Below, piece after piece: positions 26,260-35,278 of a stretch of DNA of 64,000 nt (its first letter is position 1; every line of letters starts with the position of its first letter). The translations under genes and the position numbers were made by a program. The DNA comes from Maribellus maritimus (GTDB lineage: Bacteria > Bacteroidota > Bacteroidia > Bacteroidales > Prolixibacteraceae). The DNA lies in contig NZ_JAIKLE010000003.1 of NCBI RefSeq assembly GCF_022267315.1, positions 1 through 64,000 of the forward strand, in the 5' to 3' direction. Below the pieces are notes generated by a model that worked only from the letters and a program-made list of their open reading frames with translations, had not been told where the DNA came from and searched no databases.

Positions 26260-26687
26260 TGAAAGACATTCTGCTTACACTGCTTGTTGTTTTTCTTTTG
26301 TCTTGCGGAAACCAGAACGAACAGAACTCAAAAGCAACACAGCAGGAAACAAACATCATAACAGAATTTGAGTTTAACGAAGAAATGCATAATTTTGGTT
26401 CGCTTCAAGCGGGTGAAATTGTTGTTTTTACTTTTGAATTTAAAAATTCGGGGAAAAATAATTTATTGATACAAAAAGTTGAAAGTGATTGTGGTTGTAT
26501 CAGAGCTGAATTTTCGAAAGAAAATGTGTTACCGGGAGAAAGCGGAATTATTGAAGTCGAATTTGATTCTTCCGGACTATGGGGAAAACAGTTCAAAACA
26601 ATTGAAGTCTATGCGAATACTAAAAAACCAAAACAATTGGCTATTTTTGCCGATGTACAAAACGAAGAAATAGAAATTAAATATTAA
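26259..26687 (+). CDS. DUF1573 lipoprotein
   Basis: A 142-residue lipoprotein with a lipobox LLSC (Cys at about residue 16) after a short signal. The mature part is a DUF1573 immunoglobulin-like beta-sandwich (MHNFGSLQAGEIVVFTFEFKNSGKNNLLIQKVESDCGC), the classic family signature with its Cys pair. Role unknown; probably outer-membrane or periplasmic. It overlaps nusB by one base and precedes yajC by 12 bp, an order common in Bacteroidota. Confidence 0.9.
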   Translation: MKDILLTLLVVFLLSCGNQNEQNSKATQQETNIITEFEFNEEMHNFGSLQAGEIVVFTFEFKNSGKNNLLIQKVESDCGCIRAEFSKENVLPGESGIIEVEFDSSGLWGKQFKTIEVYANTKKPKQLAIFADVQNEEIEIKY

Positions 26688-26699
26688 AAACTAAAAGAA

Positions 26700-27017
26700 A
26701 TGATGAATATTATTTTAATGATGCAACCTGAAGGCCAGGATGCAAATCCATGGATGAGTTTTCTCCCGCTTTTATTGATTATAGTTGTTTTTTACTTTTT
26801 TATGATTCGTCCTCAGGTAAAACGCCAGAAAGAAACCCGCCAGTTTCGCGAAAGTCTTTCAAAAGGCGATAAAGTGGTTACCACAGGTGGAATTTACGGT
26901 AAAATTATTGAAGTAAAAGAAACAACGATTATTTTGGAGGTTGCCAAAGATGTTCAGATTAAAGTAGACAAAAATGGAATTATAAAAGATATGAGCGACG
27001 CTCCTCAGCAGCGTTAA
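26700..27017 (+). CDS. yajC: Preprotein translocase accessory subunit YajC
   Basis: A 105-residue single-pass membrane protein. The helix FLPLLLIIVVFYFFMI (about 20-36) is followed by the family motif RPQVKRQKE and the small beta domain GDKVVTTGGIYGKI. YajC associates with SecDF at the SecYEG translocon. A second ATG lies at 26703. Last gene of the nusB operon, followed by a strong terminator. Confidence 0.93.
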   Translation: MMNIILMMQPEGQDANPWMSFLPLLLIIVVFYFFMIRPQVKRQKETRQFRESLSKGDKVVTTGGIYGKIIEVKETTIILEVAKDVQIKVDKNGIIKDMSDAPQQR

Positions 27018-27033
27018 TCTAAACTTTGCAACA

Positions 27034-27073
27034 AAAAAAGGGTTGGCCATATCAAATGAGGTCAACCCTTTTT
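27034..27073. terminator. Bidirectional terminator between yajC and ychF
   Basis: AAAAAGGGTTGGCC and GGTCAACCCTTTTT form a 14-bp stem with one G-U wobble, A-tracts on one side and T-tracts on the other. It serves the convergent yajC and ychF transcripts. Confidence 0.8.
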
Positions 27074-27098
27074 ATTTTGAATTCAAACAAAAAAATTT

Positions 27099-28199
27099 CT
27101 ATACATTAAACCTGAAATGTAGAATATCTCCGTCCTGAACAATGTACTCTTTTCCTTCCACACCAATCTTGCCTGCTTCCCGGCAAGCGTGTTCCGAGCC
27201 ATATTTTACGTAATTATCGTACTTAATTACTTCAGCCCTGATAAATCCTTTTTCAAAATCAGTGTGAATGATACCTGCAGCCTGTGGCGCTTTGGTTCCT
27301 TTTTTAAATGTCCATGCACGGCTTTCATCCGGTCCGGTGGTAAAGTAGGTTTTCAACTGAAGCAAACGGTAAGCAGCATGTATAAGTTTATTTACTCCCG
27401 GCTCATCTAAGCCCAGCTCTTCAAGGAACATTTGCTTTTCCTCATATTCTTCCAGTTCCGCAATATCGGCTTCGGTGGCCGCAGCAATTACAAGGATCTC
27501 AGCATTCTCGTCCTTCACAGCCTCGCGTACCGCTTCCACATACTTGTTGCCATTTTTTGCTGAAGCCTCATCAACGTTACAAACATACATTACGGGCTTG
27601 TTGGTCAACAGGAAAAGTTCTTTAGCCACTCTGGCCTCTTCATCATATAACTGTAATGTTCTTGCCGATTTACCCTCTTCCAGCACCTTTTTATACCTCA
27701 CTGCCAGCTCGTACATCTTTTTAACCTTCGGATCATTTCCGTGACGGGCCTGCTTCTCCAGCCTTTCGATACGACTTTCAACTGTTTCAAGGTCTTTTAA
27801 TTGCAGTTCGGTATCAATTACCTCCTTATCGCGAACCGGGTCGATTGAACCGTCAACGTGTGTAATGTTATCGTTTTCAAAACAACGTAAAACATGGATA
27901 ACAGCATCTGTTTCACGTATATTTCCAAGAAACTGGTTTCCCAATCCTTCACCTTTACTCGCCCCTTTTACCAATCCGGCAATATCTACAATTTCAACGG
28001 TTGTAGGAATTACTTTTTTCGGATTATCAATTTCCGCCAGTTTTATCAGCCTGTCATCAGGTACAGTAATAATTCCAACATTAGGTTCGATTGTACAGAA
28101 CGGGAAGTTTGCCGATTGTGCTTTTGCACTTGATAAACAATTAAACAGTGTTGATTTACCTACATTTGGTAAACCAACAATACCACATTTCAATGCCAT
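27099..28199 (-). CDS. ychF: Ribosome-binding ATPase/GTPase YchF
   Basis: A 366-residue OBG-family P-loop protein. G1 is GLPNVGKSTLFN (about 9-20), G3 is DIAGLVKGASKGEGLGNQFL, and the NVDE segment replaces NKxD, consistent with YchF's ATP preference. The C-terminal TGS domain (about 280-366) contains FTTGPDESRAW and AAGIIHTDFEKGFIRAEV, highly conserved in the family. Widespread, involved in translation and stress. Monocistronic. Confidence 0.96.
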   Translation of the reverse strand: MALKCGIVGLPNVGKSTLFNCLSSAKAQSANFPFCTIEPNVGIITVPDDRLIKLAEIDNPKKVIPTTVEIVDIAGLVKGASKGEGLGNQFLGNIRETDAVIHVLRCFENDNITHVDGSIDPVRDKEVIDTELQLKDLETVESRIERLEKQARHGNDPKVKKMYELAVRYKKVLEEGKSARTLQLYDEEARVAKELFLLTNKPVMYVCNVDEASAKNGNKYVEAVREAVKDENAEILVIAAATEADIAELEEYEEKQMFLEELGLDEPGVNKLIHAAYRLLQLKTYFTTGPDESRAWTFKKGTKAPQAAGIIHTDFEKGFIRAEVIKYDNYVKYGSEHACREAGKIGVEGKEYIVQDGDILHFRFNV

Positions 28200-28223
28200 T
28201 TCTTCAAATTAAAAATTGCGCTG

Positions 28224-28231
28224 CAAAGGTA
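28224..28231 (-). promoter_or_regulatory. -7 promoter element of ychF
   Basis: On the minus strand TACCTTTG fits TAnnTTTG. Predicted start near 28217, about 18 nt before the ATG. Confidence 0.4.
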
Positions 28232-28350
28232 ATGGTTTATTCAATTTTGAATCTCTTTTTTTGAACTTAATTGCTGGTGCCTGATTTTACCAAAACATTT
28301 ACATTCAGGAACTAATTTTTAGATAAAATCAAAAAAACCATTTCATTTTG

Positions 28351-28358
28351 TACATTTG
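28351..28358 (+). promoter_or_regulatory. -7 promoter element of the Nudix regulator gene
   Basis: TACATTTG fits TAnnTTTG. It would start transcription near 28365, leaving a very short (about 9 nt) leader before the ATG at 28374. Confidence 0.35.
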
Positions 28359-28373
28359 CTAAAATTCGTCTTT

Positions 28374-29123
28374 ATGATACTACGAAACATTTCTGTTGAT
28401 TGTGTGATTTTCGGATTTCATAACGAAAAGCTGCATGTTCTTTTGTGGCAAGCCGAGCCGGAGTTGCTTGAAAATTTTCTGACAACAAAAAAAGAACTGG
28501 AAGAAATTAAAATTCTTTTTGAAAAGAATCCCGCGCTAGGAAATTCGCAGGAATTCTGGGGGCTAATTGGTACACACCTTCCCACTGAAGAAGATTTAGA
28601 CGGATATGCAAAAAAAATACTCCAGATAACAACAGGAATTGAAGACGTCTACCTAAAACAGGTACGAACTTTTGGCGCGTTGGATCGGGTTCCTCATTAC
28701 AGGGTTTTAACGGTGGGCTATTATGCGCTAATTAACCCCAACTATCACGATTTAAAACTTTCTCCGCTGGCAAAAGCAGTTAAATGGTTTGAAATAGATA
28801 ATCTGCCGGAAGTTATATTTGACGCAAAGGAAGTAATAGAGTACTCTTTAAAAAAATTAAGGGATGAAGTAAAATATCATCCGGTTGGATTTCACCTTTT
28901 GCCGAAAAAATTTACGCTTACTCAACTACAAACGCTTTACGAGGTAATCCTGGATGAAAAATTAGATACCAGAAATTTTAGAAAAAAAATTTTAAATATG
29001 GGCTTACTGGTTGATACAAACGAAAAACAAAAAAATGTAGCTCATCGCGCAGCAAAGCTTTATTCTTTCGATGTTGAGATATACAATAAACTCAAAGAAG
29101 AGGGATTGAATTTCAGGATTTAA
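28374..29123 (+). CDS. Nudix-fold transcriptional regulator (NrtR/AraR-like)
   Basis: A 249-residue protein starting at the ATG at 28374 (MILRNISVDCVIFGF); a TTG at 28356 is in frame. Residues 1-~150 form a Nudix fold, but the Nudix box is degenerate: in the stretch that should read REuxEExGu it has KKILQITTGIEDVY, without the metal-binding Glu pair, so hydrolysis is unlikely. FGALDRVPHYRVLTVGYYALI is the typical strand after the box. The C-terminal ~80 residues (KFTLTQLQTLYEVILDEKLDTRNFRKKIL) form the winged helix of the NrtR/AraR group. It probably senses an NAD- or sugar-related ligand; target genes are not evident nearby. Confidence 0.85.
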   Translation: MILRNISVDCVIFGFHNEKLHVLLWQAEPELLENFLTTKKELEEIKILFEKNPALGNSQEFWGLIGTHLPTEEDLDGYAKKILQITTGIEDVYLKQVRTFGALDRVPHYRVLTVGYYALINPNYHDLKLSPLAKAVKWFEIDNLPEVIFDAKEVIEYSLKKLRDEVKYHPVGFHLLPKKFTLTQLQTLYEVILDEKLDTRNFRKKILNMGLLVDTNEKQKNVAHRAAKLYSFDVEIYNKLKEEGLNFRI

Positions 29124-29176
29124 TTTATATTTAAACCTTCAACGCCATTCAGTGTCATTACTAAAAATACTTTTTT

Positions 29177-29725
29177 ATGGATTATGACGACAGTGGAATT
29201 ATTGCCGACCTAAAGCAGGATACCAAAAAGGATCTTGCTTTTCATATGTTGGTCAATAAATACCAGGAACGTTTGTATTGGCACATCCGTAAAATTGTTA
29301 TGAACCATGACGATGCTGACGATGTTCTTCAAAATACATTTGTTAAGGTTTGGAAAAGTATTGATAAATTCAGGGAAGAATCGAGCCTTTACACCTGGTT
29401 GTACAGAATTGCAACCAACGAATCAATATCATTTTTAAACGCAAATAAAAAGCGAAGCTTTATGCCGTTGAATGATGTAAGTGAATATTTGGTAAAAAAC
29501 CTGGAATCGGATCCTTATTTTGAAGGAGATGAAATTCAATTAAAATTACAGGAAGCAATTGTTCGCTTACCCGAAAAACAGCGAATAGTTTTTAACATGA
29601 AATATTTTGACGAAATGAAATATGAAGACATGTCAAAAATCCTTGACACGTCAGTTGGAGCTTTAAAAGCCTCTTATTTCCATGCGGCAAAAAAAATAGA
29701 AGACTTTTTAAAAAATACAGATTAA
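29177..29725 (+). CDS. ECF RNA polymerase sigma factor
   Basis: A 182-residue sigma-70 family protein of the extracytoplasmic-function class. Region 2 shows HMLVNKYQERLYWHIRKIVMNHDDADDVLQNTFVKVWKSIDKFREESSLYTWLYRIATNESI, with the DDADD core. Region 4 shows LPEKQRIVFNMKYFDEMKYEDMSKILDTSVGALKASYFHAAKKI, the HTH. It is followed after 56 bp by a single-pass membrane protein in the anti-sigma position and then a Spy-like periplasmic protein, so an envelope-responsive unit is likely. Confidence 0.95.
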   Translation: MDYDDSGIIADLKQDTKKDLAFHMLVNKYQERLYWHIRKIVMNHDDADDVLQNTFVKVWKSIDKFREESSLYTWLYRIATNESISFLNANKKRSFMPLNDVSEYLVKNLESDPYFEGDEIQLKLQEAIVRLPEKQRIVFNMKYFDEMKYEDMSKILDTSVGALKASYFHAAKKIEDFLKNTD

Positions 29726-29781
29726 ATGGTTGAAATTAAACCTTTTTAAAAGGATTCAGTCAAACAACAAAACATGGTTAA

Positions 29782-30237
29782 ATGGATAATTTAAAAGAAA
29801 ATACACCCGAGTTATCAAAAATAAAAAAAGAGAATCCCTTCCGGGTTCCTGAAAATTATTTTGATGATTTCTCTGCCAGATTACAAATGAAAATCGAAGC
29901 AGAGAAAAAGGTTGTTCCTGGGCCAAAAAGGCGTATAATCCAATTACTTAAACCAGCGATTAGTTTGGCAGCAAGCTTTGCACTAATCTTTCTTCTGGTT
30001 TACTGGCCGCTAAAAAGCTTTTTACCCGGTAAGTTTGCGGAAAGCAATACGATAGAAATTGAATCATACGATAATGAAAACCAATATCTGACCTTACTTG
30101 AAGGTATAGATGAAAATTCATTTTATGCCCTAATCGATGAACCTTCTGCAACAGTCGAGTTCAGCGATGACGAACTGATCAATTACATTAATACAAATAT
30201 GTCGGAGTACGATATTTATTTAGGAACTGATAATTAA
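29782..30237 (+). CDS. Single-pass membrane protein, putative anti-sigma factor
   Basis: A 151-residue protein encoded directly after the ECF sigma gene. The cytoplasmic N-terminus (about 1-55) contains the segment NPFRVPENYFDDFSARL that I associate with Bacteroidota sigma-operon proteins. One membrane helix follows (LLKPAISLAASFALIFLLVYWPL, about 54-76), then an acidic periplasmic tail. No zinc-binding anti-sigma (ZAS) His-Cys motif is present. Anti-sigma function is inferred from position and topology only. Confidence 0.6.
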   Translation: MDNLKENTPELSKIKKENPFRVPENYFDDFSARLQMKIEAEKKVVPGPKRRIIQLLKPAISLAASFALIFLLVYWPLKSFLPGKFAESNTIEIESYDNENQYLTLLEGIDENSFYALIDEPSATVEFSDDELINYINTNMSEYDIYLGTDN

Positions 30238-30243
30238 AACAAC

Positions 30244-30717
30244 ATGAAAAATAAAGTTTTATTAGTTGTCCTGCTTATTTTCATCTTTTTTGGTTCATTT
30301 TTATCAAACGCACAAGATAAAAAGGATGGCATGAGTCGTTGGGAAAAATTCAGAGCTGAAAAGGTTTCTTTTTTAACTGAAAAACTTGAATTAACCCCAA
30401 CGGAAGCGCAAAAATTTTGGCCCGTATACAACGAATTGGAAAAAAGCAGATGGGAAGCGCAAAAAGCGAGAAGAGAACTGGAAGCTAAAGTTCATGATGT
30501 TGAGGACAAAAATCTTTCAAAAAAGGAAATCATTCAATTAACACGAGATTTCTCCAGCAGTATGGAAAAAGAAGGTCAACTGTATGTGAAGTATAACGAA
30601 GAATTTCTAAAGATACTACCTCCCGAAAAGGTTTTAATATTGTACCGTTCTGAAAATGAATTCAGAATGCATATGATACGAAAGTATAGAGACAGAGATA
30701 AAAAAGAAGACAACTAA
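30244..30717 (+). CDS. Periplasmic Spy/CpxP-like helical protein
   Basis: A 157-residue protein with a signal peptide (1-23, ending LSNAQ). The mature region is almost entirely helical and charged, with LELTPTEAQKFWPVYNELEKSRWEAQK, close to the LTxxQ-type repeats of Spy/CpxP chaperone-like proteins. It is the third gene of the ECF sigma operon, 6 bp after the putative anti-sigma factor, and may be its sensor or an output of the envelope-stress response. The family assignment is by pattern. Confidence 0.65.
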   Translation: MKNKVLLVVLLIFIFFGSFLSNAQDKKDGMSRWEKFRAEKVSFLTEKLELTPTEAQKFWPVYNELEKSRWEAQKARRELEAKVHDVEDKNLSKKEIIQLTRDFSSSMEKEGQLYVKYNEEFLKILPPEKVLILYRSENEFRMHMIRKYRDRDKKEDN

Positions 30718-30744
30718 AAAAACAGGCAAAAGCCTGTTTTTTTA
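30716..30744. terminator. Bidirectional terminator after the sigma operon
   Basis: AAAAAACAGGC, an AAAA loop, then GCCTGTTTTTTT: a perfect stem with flanking A- and T-tracts, between the convergent Spy-like and DUF4870 genes. Confidence 0.8.
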
Positions 30745-30761
30745 TATCATTTCCATAGTAA

Positions 30762-31049
30762 TTAAATCGCTTTAAACCAATCCTGAAAATACTTACCAAC
30801 AAACGGTGTTTCTTTTAATTCTCCCTGGGCGGCCCCAATTAAACTTAAAATCCAGAATACAAAACCAGCAATTGAAATTATCCAACCAATAACAGGGATA
30901 ACTGCAAGGAAAACTAAAAGATAAATTCCCAACAACTGCCTGATATAATAGCTTGCAAATTCGTCTTTTTCTGTACTGTTTAAAACCAGCGCAATTATCC
31001 AACCAAAAATTGTAATATGCGCAATAATTGCCTTTGTTTTTCCATCCAT
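30762..31049 (-). CDS. DUF4870 membrane protein
   Basis: A 95-residue protein from the ATG at 31049 (MDGKTKAIIAHITIFGWIIALVL). The ORF extends 26 codons further upstream but that part is not family-like. Three hydrophobic segments (about 7-22, 42-57 and 59-78). The pattern AHxxIFGWIIALVLN...SYYIRQLLGIYLL and the ending PFVGKYFQDWFK are typical of the DUF4870/YukD-like small membrane family. Function unknown. Downstream of the sulfatase on the same strand, 77 bp away. Confidence 0.75.
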   Translation of the reverse strand: MDGKTKAIIAHITIFGWIIALVLNSTEKDEFASYYIRQLLGIYLLVFLAVIPVIGWIISIAGFVFWILSLIGAAQGELKETPFVGKYFQDWFKAI

Positions 31050-31126
31050 ACTTATTGACTTTAATGAATTATTTTTTTTGAATAAATTTACGGAATAAAT
31101 CCTGCATTCAAGAATAAAAAGTACCA

Positions 31127-32680
31127 CTAAAAAGAATCGCCCAATTGTTTTATCTTGAATCGTTCAATTTCAGCAGGTGTATGCTCCTGTTTAAAAATTG
31201 CTTCAATCTCTTTCACTACTTCCGGATAGTTGGCAGACACATCGTTCAATTCCTGAATATCGTTTTCCAAATTGTAAAGCTGAACCCGCATGCTGTCTTT
31301 AAAAATATTCTTTCTGATGCCTTTCCATTGTCCCATTCTTACAGCTTGTTGTCCTCCTGAGGCAGGGAACTCCCAGTACAATAAGCGATGCTTCTCCTGT
31401 TCTTCGCTACTCAAAAGAGTGGGCAAAAAGCTAATTCCGTCAACATCCTCCGGAGTCCTAACCTTTACGACATCGCAAATGGTTGGTAAAACGTCATAAA
31501 AAGCAGAAATGTGATTGGTTTCAGAACCGGCTTTGATATTTCCCGGCCATTGTACAATCATAGGCACACGAATACCTCCTTCGGTTACATTGCCTTTTCC
31601 CCACCCTCCTTCACTTTTAAACGGTTTTGCACTATCAAACCATGGAGAATCAGCACCACCGGTATATGTTGGCCCATTGTCGCTGCTAAACATGATTATG
31701 GTATTTTCATACAAACCCAGTTCTTTTAATTTGGCAACAATCTCTCCAACCTGTTCATCAAGATAAGAAACCATTGCGGCATAACAGGCATGAGGATAAC
31801 GATGTGGAAAATATCCTTTACTCCCGTCATAGGGTTTTTCGTCTCCAAACTTTTCAACATAATAATCGACCCACCGTTTAGGCGCCTGCAACGGATTATG
31901 TGGAATTGGTGTTGCATAGTACATAAAAAACGACTGATCTCTGTTCTCTTCGATAAAATTCAGAACTTCGTTTTGCATTAACTCAGGCGAATATTCAGAC
32001 AACCAGTAATCCTTGTAGGAATCGGGGGCATATAAATCCGCTCCTTCCGGTAATTTGGTCCGGGGAGGAACCATTTTATTATTTAACAATACTTTTATCG
32101 TATCTTTCCACAAATGAACCGGAAAATAGGTGTGCGCCTGCCGCTGGCAGTTGTATCCAAAAAAGAAATCAAAGCCCTGTTTATTTGGGATCCCCTCCGT
32201 TAAAGGAGCACCAAGCCCCCATTTCCCAACTATTCCGGTTTTATATCCTGCACTTTGCAGCAGCCTTCCAATGGTTTTTGTACGTGGTTTCAAAGGACGT
32301 TGTCCCTCCAGATTTGGATCTTTTGCCATGGCTTCAAAATTCCAGACATCACCGCGGGCAGCCCACTCATCATTTCCCCTTATTTGAGCATGGCCCAAAT
32401 GTTTTCCTGTGAGCAAAACACAACGTGAGGGGGCACAAACAGGTGCTCCGGCATAATGTTGTGTAAAACGCATCCCATTGGTTGCCAAATCATCAATGTT
32501 TGGAGTTTCAATTTTATCCTGCCCATAACAGCCAACTTCGGCATATCCTAAATCATCGGCAAGAATATAGATGATATTTGGTTTTGAGCTTTCTACTTTA
32601 TCGACTTGATTGCATCCGAAAAGAAAAACAGCCAAGGCCGTTAATACGATTGAGTAGGAAAAAAAGTTGATTTTCTGCAT
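31127..32680 (-). CDS. Lipoprotein sulfatase (type I, formylglycine-dependent)
   Basis: A 517-residue arylsulfatase-family protein. A lipobox LFGC (Cys23) suggests attachment to the outer membrane or periplasmic face. The metal ligands ADD (41-43) and the signature CAPSR at residues 82-86 are present; Cys82 is the residue converted to formylglycine. The signature continues CAPSRCVLLTGKHLGHAQIRGN. FSSDNGP completes the metal site. Likely removes sulfate from a polysaccharide. It depends on a radical-SAM maturase (anSME) not present in this window. No SusCD pair or glycoside hydrolase is adjacent. Confidence 0.92.
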   Translation of the reverse strand: MQKINFFSYSIVLTALAVFLFGCNQVDKVESSKPNIIYILADDLGYAEVGCYGQDKIETPNIDDLATNGMRFTQHYAGAPVCAPSRCVLLTGKHLGHAQIRGNDEWAARGDVWNFEAMAKDPNLEGQRPLKPRTKTIGRLLQSAGYKTGIVGKWGLGAPLTEGIPNKQGFDFFFGYNCQRQAHTYFPVHLWKDTIKVLLNNKMVPPRTKLPEGADLYAPDSYKDYWLSEYSPELMQNEVLNFIEENRDQSFFMYYATPIPHNPLQAPKRWVDYYVEKFGDEKPYDGSKGYFPHRYPHACYAAMVSYLDEQVGEIVAKLKELGLYENTIIMFSSDNGPTYTGGADSPWFDSAKPFKSEGGWGKGNVTEGGIRVPMIVQWPGNIKAGSETNHISAFYDVLPTICDVVKVRTPEDVDGISFLPTLLSSEEQEKHRLLYWEFPASGGQQAVRMGQWKGIRKNIFKDSMRVQLYNLENDIQELNDVSANYPEVVKEIEAIFKQEHTPAEIERFKIKQLGDSF

Positions 32681-32797
32681 GGTTTTCGAAAAATCTAGTT
32701 TTTAAATAATGTAAGTTACCTAAAAATAGACGAAAAACACATACAAAACTTCTATTCAGATTATATGAATTGTATGAATATCAAAAAAGATTAAAAA

Positions 32798-34024
32798 CTA
32801 TCTGTCGTAATTAAAATTTCGGAGGTGGTGTCCCATCCTGTCCCTTTTTGTTTTCAGATATTTCTGGTTGTGCTCATTGGGTTCAATTTCTACAGGTAAT
32901 ATTTCCACCACTTCCAAACCAAAACCTTCCAGGCCTACACGTTTCACAGGATTATTTGTGAGTAGCCGCATTTTTGTGACTCCCAAATTTCTTAAAATCT
33001 GAGCTCCAACACCATAATCACGTTCATCGGCTTTAAACCCTAAGTGAATGTTTGCATCAATGGTATCCAATCCCTGATCCTGCAATTTGTACGCAGCTAT
33101 TTTATTTAGTAAACCAATTCCACGGCCTTCCTGCATCATGTATACAATTACACCTTTGCCTTCTTTGTCAATCATTTCCATTGCCTTTTGCAACTGATCT
33201 CCACATTCACACCGCAGTGAACCAAAAATATCTCCTGTCATACACGAGGAATGCACACGGGCCAATATAGGTTCATTCGCTTCCCATTGGCCCTTTATCA
33301 AAGCAACGTGCTCTGCTCCGTTTGATTTTTGACGAAAAGGAACAATCCTGAAGTCGCCAAACTTGGTTGGCAGCATTACCTCTTCTCCCCTTTCAATCAG
33401 GCTTTCACTTTGAAATAAAAATGAAATCAGATCCTTAATAGAAATCAATTTGAGGTCAAACTTTTTAGCAATTTCATTCAGTTGTGGCAAGCGGGCCATT
33501 GTTCCGTCCTCGTTCATTATTTCGACCAAAACACCAGAAGGATAAAGTCCTGCCAACCGCGCCAAATCTACAGCAGCTTCTGTATGACCGCTTCTTCGGA
33601 GTACTCCCCTGTCTTTTGCTTTTAGTGGGAAAATATGTCCCGGGCGCCCCAAATCGCCGGGCTTTGTTTTCTGGTCTACCAGCATTTTTACTGTGATAGC
33701 CCTGTCTTTTGCAGATATTCCTGTGGTTACATCAGGATGAATAGCATCAACCGATACTGTAAACTGAGTTTCATGATACGAAGTGTTTTTCCCCACCATC
33801 AAATCCAAATCCAGTTCATCACAACGCTGTTCGGTCAAGGCAATACAAATCAGCCCACGGCCATGAATGGTCATAAAATTGACAATCTCGGGGCTAACCA
33901 ACTCTGATGCAACTATAAAATCCCCTTCATTCTCTCGGTCTTCATCATCTACAACAATCACCAGTTCGCCATTTCGAATTGCCGTAATCGCTTCGGGGAT
34001 TGTATTTAATTTTATCTCACTCAT
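32798..34024 (-). CDS. ribBA: Bifunctional 3,4-dihydroxy-2-butanone 4-phosphate synthase/GTP cyclohydrolase II
   Basis: A 408-residue riboflavin-synthesis enzyme. The N-terminal DHBP synthase (about 1-205) has [57 protein letters not shown] and ILVEI-type metal sites. The C-terminal GTP cyclohydrolase II (about 210-408) has [22 protein letters not shown] (zinc Cys) and [18 protein letters not shown]. Both active sites look intact. Supplies FMN/FAD for flavoenzymes in this window (NqrB, NqrC, NqrF, PdxH, photolyase). No FMN riboswitch seen upstream. Confidence 0.96.
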   Translation of the reverse strand: MSEIKLNTIPEAITAIRNGELVIVVDDEDRENEGDFIVASELVSPEIVNFMTIHGRGLICIALTEQRCDELDLDLMVGKNTSYHETQFTVSVDAIHPDVTTGISAKDRAITVKMLVDQKTKPGDLGRPGHIFPLKAKDRGVLRRSGHTEAAVDLARLAGLYPSGVLVEIMNEDGTMARLPQLNEIAKKFDLKLISIKDLISFLFQSESLIERGEEVMLPTKFGDFRIVPFRQKSNGAEHVALIKGQWEANEPILARVHSSCMTGDIFGSLRCECGDQLQKAMEMIDKEGKGVIVYMMQEGRGIGLLNKIAAYKLQDQGLDTIDANIHLGFKADERDYGVGAQILRNLGVTKMRLLTNNPVKRVGLEGFGLEVVEILPVEIEPNEHNQKYLKTKRDRMGHHLRNFNYDR

Positions 34025-34046
34025 CCTTCGATTTTTGAATCAGGCG

Positions 34047-34054
34047 CAAAATTA
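34047..34054 (-). promoter_or_regulatory. -7 promoter element of ribBA
   Basis: On the minus strand TAATTTTG fits TAnnTTTG. Predicted start near 34040, about 16 nt before the ATG, too short a leader for an FMN riboswitch. Confidence 0.4.
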
Positions 34055-34090
34055 CAATAAATTATCCAGAAAGATATGATTTTAGAACAC

Positions 34091-35278
34091 CTAAGCTCTT
34101 TTCGACTTTTCCCATGTTACCGCCTGTCTCCCTTTCAAAAACCTTATTATTCCTCTTATTTCAGCATAATTTATAGCAACAAAATAGTAGGGTACAAAAA
34201 GGATCTTAAGTCGCAACTTCTGATTCTCAAAATACCAGCCAATAAAAGCAAACACATACAAAACAAGCTGCAAAGCCAGGAAAAGGAAGTAAAAACCGAA
34301 AACATCAAAATTACCGTTTTCAAAAACCACCAGAATATTCAGAGGCAGAAGTAAAAACAGGGAAACCGGGGCCAATGTCCACCGTAAAACTTTGTGCGAA
34401 AAATATTGCCACGAAAGTGTTCCGTACCGAAAAGGATTTAAAAGAGATTTTAACCTGAAGATAGTCTGAACACCTCCTGCAGCGATTCTGATTTTTCGTT
34501 TTAATTCTTCATTAACATTTAGTGACGCTGTTTCTTCTGCATAAGCTCCCGGTGAATATGCTATTCTGAATTTTTTTTGCGCAATTCGAAGCGAAATAAC
34601 AAAATCATCAAGAATGGTATCTGCTTCAACTGCTTCAAAAAGCTCAGTTCGTATGGCAAAAAGTTCACCAACTGCACCAACTGCCGAGTTTAAATTGGAA
34701 TCCATTTTTTTTATCCATGATTCAAACTTCCAATACAAGCCCTCACCTGCACCGGCAGCCCCATCTTCCTTTTTATCAGTTATTCGCTTCTCTCCGGCAA
34801 CACAGCCGATCTTTGGATTGCTAAAATGTGCAACAATTTCACGTACTGAGTTTTTTCCCAGCCGCGTATTTGTATCGGAGAAAATTACAACAGGCGCTTT
34901 TACAAAATGCATCCCCCGGTTCATTGCGTGCATTTTTCCACGCCTTTCAGGCAAATGGTGAACTTCCAGGTCTTCGTAAGCTTTTAGTATGTCGGGAGTG
35001 CCATCGTCAGAACCATCGGTTATCCATAAATACTGAATTTTTTCCTTTGGATAGTCAAGCGAAAACGAATTTTCTACCTTTCGTTTTACAAAATCCCTTT
35101 CATTAAAAGCAGTAACAAAAAGGCAAACATCAGGCTCGTAATCCTCGTGTCCGGGTACTTCTTCCGACTTAAAAAACCACTTTTTAATTAAATTCAGAAT
35201 GAATAACAAAACTGCATACCCCAGGTAGGTGTAAAAAAGGATAAAGAAAAATATCCAGAAAAAGAGTTTTAAAATCAT
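34091..35278 (-). CDS. Membrane-bound family 2 glycosyltransferase
   Basis: A 395-residue GT2 enzyme. An N-terminal membrane helix (about 2-28) is followed by the GT-A domain: VCLFVTAFNERDFVKRKV, LWITDGSDDGTPDIL (nucleotide site), FSDTNTRLGKN (DxN-type metal motif), and DDFVISLRIAQKKFRI (acceptor/ED region). Two to three further helices close the protein (about 300-370). Architecture resembles cellulose-synthase/NdvC-type transferases that extrude glycans. ATGA-type 4-bp overlap with the GT4 gene puts it in one operon with the LptF permease and GT4 enzyme. Confidence 0.88.
   Translation of the reverse strand: MILKLFFWIFFFILFYTYLGYAVLLFILNLIKKWFFKSEEVPGHEDYEPDVCLFVTAFNERDFVKRKVENSFSLDYPKEKIQYLWITDGSDDGTPDILKAYEDLEVHHLPERRGKMHAMNRGMHFVKAPVVIFSDTNTRLGKNSVREIVAHFSNPKIGCVAGEKRITDKKEDGAAGAGEGLYWKFESWIKKMDSNLNSAVGAVGELFAIRTELFEAVEADTILDDFVISLRIAQKKFRIAYSPGAYAEETASLNVNEELKRKIRIAAGGVQTIFRLKSLLNPFRYGTLSWQYFSHKVLRWTLAPVSLFLLLPLNILVVFENGNFDVFGFYFLFLALQLVLYVFAFIGWYFENQKLRLKILFVPYYFVAINYAEIRGIIRFLKGRQAVTWEKSKRA

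Noticed and set aside
31290-31499. Several plus-strand ORFs inside the sulfatase and ribBA genes
   Set aside because: All lie inside strongly supported enzyme genes on the other strand and show no family features.
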